NCBI GenBank assembly: GCA_027025615.1
Contig: JALVQM010000029.1
Location: 1-20,790 of the forward strand
Source: Desulfobacteraceae bacterium
GTDB lineage: Bacteria > Desulfobacterota > Desulfobacteria > Desulfobacterales > Desulfosarcinaceae
DNA: 20,790 nucleotides
Reading direction: 5' to 3'
Part shown: in pieces, positions 15,448-20,790 of the stretch
How positions within the stretch are numbered: the stretch's first letter is position 1
Layout of the letters: every line of letters starts with the position of its first letter
The notes under the pieces: generated by a model
Database searches by the model: none
Told to the model about the DNA's origin: nothing
The model's input: the letters and a program-made list of their open reading frames with translations, nothing else
Translations under genes and position numbers: made by a program

Positions 15448-16293
15448 ATGTATAATTCACTCATTCTTTCAATTGTAACCTTTGTTTATGGATTAGCCGG
15501 ATTTCTATATCTGGCGGCTTGGGTGTTCAAAAAGCCAACACCGGCAAAGTTGGCCACCTGGACAGCAGCGGTCGGACTTGTGGGCAATACCGCCGGGATA
15601 ATTGTGCGCTGGATTGAATCATACGGTATCGGATATGGACACGCGCCCCTTTCCAATTTATATGAATCCCTGACGTTTTTTGCCTGGGTGATCACCTTGC
15701 TTTACCTGGTGATCGAAAAAAGACTGGGAAATAAAACCCTTGGAGCGGTAACAATGCCGCTTGCCTTTCTGGCGCTTGCCTACGCTTCTTTAGGCCCGAA
15801 CATTTCTGAAAGGATCCAACCCCTTATTCCGGCGTTGAAGAGTAACTGGCTGATTGCCCATGTGATAACCTGTTTTATAAGTTACGCTGCTTTTGCCATC
15901 GCTTTCGGAGTGGGGATAATCTATCTTGTCAAGGAAGGTTCAGACAGCCGAAGTGAAGGGCTTCTGTCAAGGCTGCCGAAGGTTGAAATTCTCGATGAAC
16001 TCAATCACCAGCTTGTATTGTTCGGGTTTTTGTTCCTGTCCGCGGGTATCATAACCGGATCGGTATGGGCCAATTCGGCCTGGGGCCGATATTGGGGTTG
16101 GGATCCCAAGGAGACCTGGTCCCTGATAACCTGGTTCGTATATGCTGCTTTGCTTCACGCACGTCTCGTACGCGGCTGGTATGGTAAGAGGATTGCCATC
16201 ATGTCAGTAGTCGGTTTCGTAGCGGTTTTGTTTACATACTTTGGTGTTAATCTACTTCCCGGCTTGCATAGTTATGGAGCAGGCAGTGGATGA
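15448..16293 (+). CDS. ccsA: CcsA/ResC cytochrome c biogenesis protein (system II)
   Basis: A 281-residue protein with about eight membrane helices, the haem-handling half of the system II synthase. The tryptophan-rich WWD domain is clear: WGRYWGWDPKETWSLITW at 212-229. Conserved histidines that ligate haem are visible as His65 (GHAPLSNLYES), His138 (WLIAHV), His237 (LLHARL) and His274 (LPGLHSYG). The ATG at 15448 directly follows an in-frame TTG; GGGG lies about 10 bp upstream. The gene is coupled to resB and precedes the qrc genes, whose first product is a multihaem cytochrome that needs this machinery. Length fits CcsB-type proteins of Desulfobacterota and epsilonproteobacterial relatives. 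Confidence 0.95.
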   Translation: MYNSLILSIVTFVYGLAGFLYLAAWVFKKPTPAKLATWTAAVGLVGNTAGIIVRWIESYGIGYGHAPLSNLYESLTFFAWVITLLYLVIEKRLGNKTLGAVTMPLAFLALAYASLGPNISERIQPLIPALKSNWLIAHVITCFISYAAFAIAFGVGIIYLVKEGSDSRSEGLLSRLPKVEILDELNHQLVLFGFLFLSAGIITGSVWANSAWGRYWGWDPKETWSLITWFVYAALLHARLVRGWYGKRIAIMSVVGFVAVLFTYFGVNLLPGLHSYGAGSG

Positions 16294-16299
16294 TTTCAC

Positions 16300-16328
16300 T
16301 TGACAAACTGAAGGTCACTTAATACTAA
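16300..16328 (+). promoter_or_regulatory. Candidate sigma-70 promoter for the qrc operon
   Basis: A perfect TTGACA (16300-16305) and a weak -10, TACTAA (16323-16328), stand exactly 17 bp apart, only seven bases after the ccsA stop codon. If used, it would give the qrcA mRNA a leader of about 200 nt. The -10 lacks the final T, so the call rests mainly on the -35 and the spacing. Confidence 0.4.
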
Positions 16329-16533
16329 AACCCAGGTCATTTCCTTCGTAAACTAGTATCATCGGGCATGAAATTACATGCCGGCAATCGAAATACAAGC
16401 AGTAACGAGCATCTGTTCGTTTCAATATATTCTTGGGCTTGAGCCGCATAGCGGCTGTAATCTGTGGTAACCCCTTGAAACAGGGTATGCATCGAGCAAA
16501 AAGCGTATCCCTGGAGTGTTAGACGGAGTGTCC
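16329..16533 (+). other. Leader region upstream of qrcA
   Basis: About 205 bp without a supported gene. It holds a short hairpin, AGCCGC and GCGGCT (16442-16447, 16451-16456), and a weaker ACCC/GGGT pair around 16470-16487. A 24-codon frame starting at 16368 has no ribosome site. No known riboswitch class is recognised. GGAG at 16525-16528 is the qrcA ribosome site. Confidence 0.4.
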
Positions 16534-17217
16534 ATGAGCAGTCAAGAAGACAAGGCGAAAACGTTGACCCAGACACCTGCTGAACCCCCGGCCGGCGAGG
16601 GGTCAGGGGGTGGACCTTTTATTGTCCTTTTTTTCATCATTGGCTTTGTGGCAAGCTTGGTCGTCGGGTGGTGGATTTTTCCCAAGCTGCTTTATTCCCA
16701 GAAAGGCCAACCGTTTGATTTCAACCATAAGCTGCACCTGGAACAGGTCGATGAAGGCTGCCAGAGCTGCCATTTCTTCAGGGAAGACGGCAGCTTTGCC
16801 GGTGTGCCCAAGCTTGAGCAATGTACTGATTGCCATGATGGGGCCCAGGGTGAAAGCGAAGACGAGGCCGTGTTCGTGGAACAGTACGTTGCCAAAGAGC
16901 GCGAGGTGCCATGGTTGATCTATTCACGGCAGCCTAATTGTGTATTCTTTTCCCATGCCGCCCATATATACGGGGCCAAGATGGACTGCCAGACATGCCA
17001 TGGTGACATAGGGCAGTCAGAATCCCTGAAACCTTATGAAGAAAACAGGATCACCGGTTACAGCCGTGATATTTGGGGAAGGAATATTGCCGGGTTCAAA
17101 AGCAATACCTGGGACAGGATGAAAATGGACGACTGCGCCCAGTGTCATGAAAGCGCCGGTGTTCACGCTTCCAGCGTTCAGACCGGTCGTGACGCCTGTT
17201 TCGTTTGCCACAAGTAA
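16534..17217 (+). CDS. qrcA: QrcA, membrane-anchored multihaem cytochrome c of the Qrc complex
   Basis: A 227-residue protein. A Pro/Gly-rich N-terminus leads to one membrane helix (about 28-50), after which the periplasmic part carries five CxxCH haem sites: 76-80, 97-101, 152-156, 201-205 and 222-226. The spacing FDFNHKLH before site 1 and VFFSHAAH before site 3 supplies axial histidines as in class III cytochromes and ActA. In sulfate reducers QrcA accepts electrons from the type I cytochrome c3 pool. D. vulgaris Qrc is reported to hold six haems; here Cys136 in NCVFFSH is the only candidate for a non-standard sixth site. Start chosen at the ATG (GGAG five bases upstream) rather than GTG codons at 16516 or 16528. 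ActA of alternative complex III is the main alternative, but the following genes fit Qrc. Confidence 0.9.
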   Translation: MSSQEDKAKTLTQTPAEPPAGEGSGGGPFIVLFFIIGFVASLVVGWWIFPKLLYSQKGQPFDFNHKLHLEQVDEGCQSCHFFREDGSFAGVPKLEQCTDCHDGAQGESEDEAVFVEQYVAKEREVPWLIYSRQPNCVFFSHAAHIYGAKMDCQTCHGDIGQSESLKPYEENRITGYSRDIWGRNIAGFKSNTWDRMKMDDCAQCHESAGVHASSVQTGRDACFVCHK

Positions 17218-17315
17218 ATGACTCAGATGGTTTTGAAAAAGGACGAGTCGAAAGGGCAACCAGGCCATCCTGGAACGCCAGATGAATAGACCAGGCTGAT
17301 CCGAGGGGATGTCTT

Positions 17316-19532
17316 ATGAAAGTTGATAGAAGAAGCTTTTTATCATTTCTGATTGGAGGGGCGGCGGGAACGGCCCTGTCGCCGCTGCCGTGGAAGCTCA
17401 CCGATGACCTGTCGATATGGACCCAGAATTGGCCATGGACACCGGTTCCCAAGCGGGGTGAAGCTTCCTATGCAACGTCCACCTGTACACTTTGTCCGGG
17501 TGGATGCGGAATCAAGGTCCGTAAAATCGACCAGCGCTGTGTAAAGATTGAAGGGGCTGATGAACATCCGATCAATAAAGGCGGGGTTTGTATCCTGGGC
17601 TTATCCGGACTGCAATTGCTTTACGGCCCCACCAGGGTCAGAACCCCATTGCGAAGGACAGGAAAACGAGGCCAGGCAAGGTGGGAACCCATAACCTGGG
17701 ATGAAGCGTACGAACAGCTGGCCGTCAAACTGAAAGAAGTGCGCTCAAAGGGTATGCCGGAAAAGATCGCGTGCTTAATTGACGGCAGCTTGGGCACCAC
17801 GGGCCGTTTGTTCCAGAGGTTTATGACGGCTTTCGGTTCGCCTAACCTGATGAGTATGCCTTCTGTCCAGGATGCCTATCAGGCTGCCCTGCAATTGACC
17901 CAGGGAACCAGAGCTCAAGTTGGATTCGACCTGGAAAATGCGGATTTCATACTAAGTTTTGGCTGTGGCCTGCTGGACGGCTGGGGATCACCGGTACGGG
18001 TTTTCAAAGCCAACAGTTCCTGGAAGGCCGGACATGCTACAGTTGTCCAGGTCGAGCCACGCCTGTCGAATTCGGCCGCCAAGGCCGACCATTGGATTGC
18101 AATCAAGCCCGGTTCTGAATCAGATCTGGCCATGGCTATGGCCAACGTAATAGTTTCCAGAAACCTTTACGATTCTCAATTTGTTGACTCTTATTGCGAA
18201 GGCCTGAGCGGCCTGAAGAGACTGTTGGCCCCCTTCAGTCCCCAGGCCGCGGCGACGTCAACCGGGTTGTCGAGCGAGGTTATCGAGCAATGGGCAGTCA
18301 AGTTTGCCAAGGCTGAGCGCCCGCTGGCTCTTTACGGCCGTGGAAAGGGGGGGACGGTTGCCGGCAGCCTCAAGGAATGTACATCCATAATGCTTCTCAA
18401 TGCACTGGTGGGTGCAATTAATCGCAAAGGCGGGGTATGGACTGTACCTGATTATGATTATATCCAGTGGCAGGAACCCGAGTTGGATGAAGTTGCCCGT
18501 TCCGGCCTGGAAAAACCACGGTCCGACGGCGCCGGCAGCGGAAAGTATGCTCTGGCCCAAAGCCTGGCTCAACGCCTGCTGACTGCCTCGGCGGAGCAAA
18601 TGCCGGAAATCCTGCTGGTTGCCCGTTGCAATCCTCTTTACAGTCTTCCGGACAATGGTCGGATAAAGGAAAATCTTTCCAAGATTCCCTTCATTGTCAG
18701 CTTTTCTTCCTTCATGGACGAGACAGCCGCCTATGCGGATTTGATTTTGCCGGAACATGTCTATCTGGAAAGGCTTGAGGATGTGCCCGTGACCGCCGGA
18801 ATTAATTTCCCCTTGATCGGTCTGTCCCAGCCGGTAGTCGAGCCCCTCTGGAAAACCAGGGCGCTGGGGGACATGATCATAGACCTTGCCAAAGCCGTTG
18901 GCGGCAGTACAGCCGGTGCTTTCCCGTGGGAAGATTATACCGCTTGTCTGCAGGAAACCCTGGGAGACAAGTGGGATGCCATGCAGGAGCAAGGATTCTG
19001 GATGGACTCAGGTTTTGTCCCCCCCGCATGGGAAGATGGATTCCAGACGGAATCAGGCAAGTTTCAACTGGCAGGCGGCAAACTGGATGACGTTTTGCAA
19101 TCCGATGATATTTCTTTGCCGGGCGAGGCATCCAAGTTCCCATTGGTGCTCATACCTTATGATTCTATCCGTTTAGCCAATGGGTCTATTGGTGATACAC
19201 CCTTCATGATCAAGACGGTGGGTGATGATGTGCTCAAGGGCAAAGACGTTTTTGTTCAAATCAATCCGGCAACAGCCAAAAAATTTGCAGTGTCGGAAGG
19301 CAGCCTGGTAAGCCTGGTCACCCCGGTAGGCAAGGCCACGGTAAGGGTTCATCTCGACCATGGCACTATGCCCGGGATCATAGCCATGTCCACTGGACTG
19401 GGGCACACTGCATATGACGATTATCTTGCCGGTAAAGGGATAAATGTCAACGCGTTGATCGGATCGATGGAGGATCCTGCCTCTGGATTCGATGCGGTCT
19501 GGGGCATCCGGGCCAAACTGGCCAAGGCCTAA
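17316..19532 (+). CDS. qrcB: QrcB, molybdopterin-oxidoreductase-like subunit of the Qrc complex
   Basis: A 738-residue protein of the complex iron-sulfur molybdoenzyme family. A Tat signal (DRRSFLSFLIGG at 4-15) directs it, probably with QrcC, to the periplasm. A [4Fe-4S] motif follows with Cys57, Cys60, Cys64 and Cys92. The molybdopterin-type core and the C-terminal dinucleotide-binding domain (DVFVQINPATAKKFAVSEG, TGLGHTAYDDYLAG) are recognisable. At the place where catalytic relatives have a Cys, Sec or Ser metal ligand, the sequence reads SMPSVQDAYQAAL, with no Cys, in line with reports that Qrc has no molybdenum. It would then serve as an electron relay or scaffold. GAGGGG lies 7 bp before the ATG; qrcA ends 98 bp upstream and qrcC starts 19 bp downstream. 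Confidence 0.9.
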   Translation: MKVDRRSFLSFLIGGAAGTALSPLPWKLTDDLSIWTQNWPWTPVPKRGEASYATSTCTLCPGGCGIKVRKIDQRCVKIEGADEHPINKGGVCILGLSGLQLLYGPTRVRTPLRRTGKRGQARWEPITWDEAYEQLAVKLKEVRSKGMPEKIACLIDGSLGTTGRLFQRFMTAFGSPNLMSMPSVQDAYQAALQLTQGTRAQVGFDLENADFILSFGCGLLDGWGSPVRVFKANSSWKAGHATVVQVEPRLSNSAAKADHWIAIKPGSESDLAMAMANVIVSRNLYDSQFVDSYCEGLSGLKRLLAPFSPQAAATSTGLSSEVIEQWAVKFAKAERPLALYGRGKGGTVAGSLKECTSIMLLNALVGAINRKGGVWTVPDYDYIQWQEPELDEVARSGLEKPRSDGAGSGKYALAQSLAQRLLTASAEQMPEILLVARCNPLYSLPDNGRIKENLSKIPFIVSFSSFMDETAAYADLILPEHVYLERLEDVPVTAGINFPLIGLSQPVVEPLWKTRALGDMIIDLAKAVGGSTAGAFPWEDYTACLQETLGDKWDAMQEQGFWMDSGFVPPAWEDGFQTESGKFQLAGGKLDDVLQSDDISLPGEASKFPLVLIPYDSIRLANGSIGDTPFMIKTVGDDVLKGKDVFVQINPATAKKFAVSEGSLVSLVTPVGKATVRVHLDHGTMPGIIAMSTGLGHTAYDDYLAGKGINVNALIGSMEDPASGFDAVWGIRAKLAKA

Positions 19533-19551
19533 ACGGTAAAACGAGGTTCTG

Positions 19552-20385
19552 ATGAAACAAGAGCAGATAAAACACCGACCCAAGCGCTACGGAATGGTGA
19601 TCGATCTGGACAAGTGTACCGGGTGCGGAGCCTGCATGGTGGCCTGCATGGCTGAAAACAACGTGCCCTTCAAAAAAGACGAGTCAGACAAGCTGCTCAG
19701 TATAACCTGGATGCGGGTTTACAAGATCACCAATGGAAAGTCGTTTCCGGATACTGATGTTTGCTATGTTCCGCGGCCGTGCCAGCATTGCGCGGGACAA
19801 CATGAAGGCCACTCTCCTTGCGTTTCGGTTTGTCCGGCTACGGCTACTGATTATAGCCGGGAAACCGGCATTGTAAGCCAGATTTATACCAGATGTTTTG
19901 GCTGCCGGTACTGCATGGCGGCCTGTCCGTACCATGCACGTTATTTCAACTGGTGGGATCCTGTCTGGCCGGATGGCATGGAAAAGTATCTCAATCCCGA
20001 TGTTTCTCCCAGGATGCGGGGTGTGGTTGAAAAATGCAGTTTCTGTTTCCATCGTTACCAGAGAGCCAAGGACAAGGCATTCATTGACGGCCGGCGTGAG
20101 CTGGAAGAAGATGAATACCAGACTGCCTGTACCCAGGCCTGTCCTGCCGGAGCCATTGTTTTCGGCGATCTCAATAATCCTGAACACCAAGTGCATAAGC
20201 TGGCTCAGCCGGATTTAAATAACGGCGGTCGCCCACAGAATCCCGAAGTCTTCAGGCTGCTGGAAAGATTGGGCACCAACCCTAAGGTTTATTATAAGTC
20301 CAGTCGGCCATGGGTGCGCAAAGCCGGCGATAACTATCTTCCCGGCGAAAAGCCCGGGGTCGCAATGCACAAGAGCCATTCCTGA
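19552..20385 (+). CDS. qrcC: QrcC, four-cluster iron-sulfur subunit of the Qrc complex
   Basis: A 277-residue ferredoxin-like subunit of the DmsB/NrfC/PsrB family. Sixteen cysteines fall into four cluster-binding groups: 22/25/28/32, 77/80/90/94, 115/118/121/125 and 162/165/193/197. Further family hallmarks are VIDLDKCTGCGACMVACMAE at the start, PRPCQHC, CPYHARYFNWW and the PAGAIVFGDLNNP stretch. It has no export signal and would ride with Tat-exported QrcB. It links QrcB and the cytochrome to membrane subunit QrcD. GAGG lies five bases before the ATG. In characterised Qrc one cluster is reported as [3Fe-4S]; the four complete Cys groups here do not show which one that would be. Confidence 0.92.
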   Translation: MKQEQIKHRPKRYGMVIDLDKCTGCGACMVACMAENNVPFKKDESDKLLSITWMRVYKITNGKSFPDTDVCYVPRPCQHCAGQHEGHSPCVSVCPATATDYSRETGIVSQIYTRCFGCRYCMAACPYHARYFNWWDPVWPDGMEKYLNPDVSPRMRGVVEKCSFCFHRYQRAKDKAFIDGRRELEEDEYQTACTQACPAGAIVFGDLNNPEHQVHKLAQPDLNNGGRPQNPEVFRLLERLGTNPKVYYKSSRPWVRKAGDNYLPGEKPGVAMHKSHS

Positions 20386-20438
20386 TACAGGAATGCCAAC
20401 AACCGGGGATAACCTAAGTTACGAGGAGCACGTATATT

Positions 20439-20790
20439 ATGGATTCTGCATTAATACCCGAAGGCGTCAAGCGGTGTCCTACCAGCAAGTTCCTTATGGC
20501 GCTGGCCGTAGCAGGTGCCGTTCTGCTATGGGGTGTAGTAGCCATGCTGATGGTTTGGTTCAAGGGTCTCAACCAGACCAATATGAACGATTATTACGGG
20601 TTTGCTCTCTGGATTTGGGCTGACTTGGCCTTTATCGCCCTGGGTGGTGGAGCTTTTTTTACCGGATTGCTGCGTTATATTTTTGGCATCAAGGAGTTGA
20701 AAAACATAATCAACTATGCCGTACTGATCGGTTTCATTTGTTACAGCTCGGCGCTCTTGATTCTGGCCATCGATATTGGTCAACCACTCA
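20439..20790 (+). CDS. qrcD: QrcD, NrfD-type integral membrane subunit (5' part)
   Basis: Incomplete at the window end: 117 codons are visible. The ATG at 20439 has GAGGAG (20423-20428) ten bases upstream and lies 53 bp after qrcC. Translation gives a short polar N-terminus (MDSALIPEGVKRCPTSKF), a first membrane helix near 19-40, a loop with LNQTNMNDYYGFALWIWADL and two more helices through GGGAFFTGLLRYIFG and IGFICYSSALLILAID. This pattern is the start of NrfD/PsrC-like proteins of the Qrc and alternative complex III type. Family proteins have about ten helices and carry the quinone site. A different frame overlapping 20393-20623 is a chance reading frame. Confidence is high from the sequence and the gene order. 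Confidence 0.9.
   Translation, partial: MDSALIPEGVKRCPTSKFLMALAVAGAVLLWGVVAMLMVWFKGLNQTNMNDYYGFALWIWADLAFIALGGGAFFTGLLRYIFGIKELKNIINYAVLIGFICYSSALLILAIDIGQPL

Noticed and set aside
16368..16442. 24-codon frame in the qrcA leader as a possible leader peptide
   Set aside because: No ribosome site and no run of regulatory codons; kept only as a remark.
16337..16576. 79-codon frame on the minus strand over the qrcA leader
   Set aside because: It overlaps the start of qrcA, has no recognisable feature and would be antisense to a well-supported operon.
17218..17289. 23-residue frame between qrcA and qrcB
   Set aside because: It starts directly after the qrcA stop without a ribosome site, is polar and Pro/Gly-rich, and resembles nothing known.
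18258..18992. 244-codon minus-strand frame over qrcB
   Set aside because: Antisense shadow of a long, well-conserved reading frame; no domain pattern.
1..20790. CRISPR array, tRNA, rRNA, transposase or phage genes
   Set aside because: No regularly spaced repeats, no tRNA-like cloverleaf noticed, and no protein with transposase, integrase or phage features.

Overview
The window comes from a bacterial chromosome and most likely from a sulfate-reducing member of the Desulfobacterota (former Deltaproteobacteria). The strongest argument is the block at its right end: a hexahaem-type membrane-anchored cytochrome, a Tat-exported molybdopterin-oxidoreductase-like protein, a four-cluster ferredoxin-like subunit and an NrfD-type membrane protein, in the order known for the Qrc (quinone reductase) complex that feeds periplasmic electrons from cytochrome c3 into menaquinone in sulfate reducers. 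The system II cytochrome c maturation genes just upstream, the GldG/DUF4340 transporter and the DUF47-Pit pair are all common in that phylum. Base composition looks balanced, with a marked AT-rich patch around 4925-5343.

Layout. Positions 1-898 (+) hold the C-terminal part of a parvulin-type prolyl isomerase (PpiD/SurA-like) and a small zinc-ribbon membrane protein. Positions 938-2848 (-) hold a DUF47/PhoU-like protein and a Pit phosphate permease. Positions 2984-4924 (-) encode a UvrD/PcrA/Rep-type helicase. A 419-bp AT-rich gap follows, then a short histone-H1-like, Lys/Ala-rich winged-helix protein (5344-5700, +) with a perfect Shine-Dalgarno sequence and a strong terminator. The next gap (5701-6091) contains a repeat-like element with imperfect inverted ends. 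Positions 6092-8962 (+) encode a lipoprotein M16 zinc protease of the PqqL type. It converges on a four-gene operon on the minus strand (13722 down to 9002): ABC ATPase, ABC permease, GldG-type auxiliary protein, DUF4340 protein.

From 13975 to the end everything is on the plus strand: resB and ccsA (cytochrome c haem ligation), a 240-bp gap with a candidate promoter and long leader, then qrcA, qrcB, qrcC and the start of qrcD, which is cut by the window edge. The working logic of this half is clear: ResB/CcsA attach haem to exported apocytochromes such as QrcA; QrcA takes electrons from periplasmic cytochrome c3; QrcB and QrcC relay them; QrcD carries out quinone reduction in the membrane.

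I found no tRNA, rRNA, CRISPR array, intact insertion sequence or phage genes. I see no clearly new multi-gene system. The items most worth a second look are the H1-like protein, the repeat-like element and mini-ORF between 5785 and 6017, the unusual haem-site count of QrcA and the long leader before qrcA.
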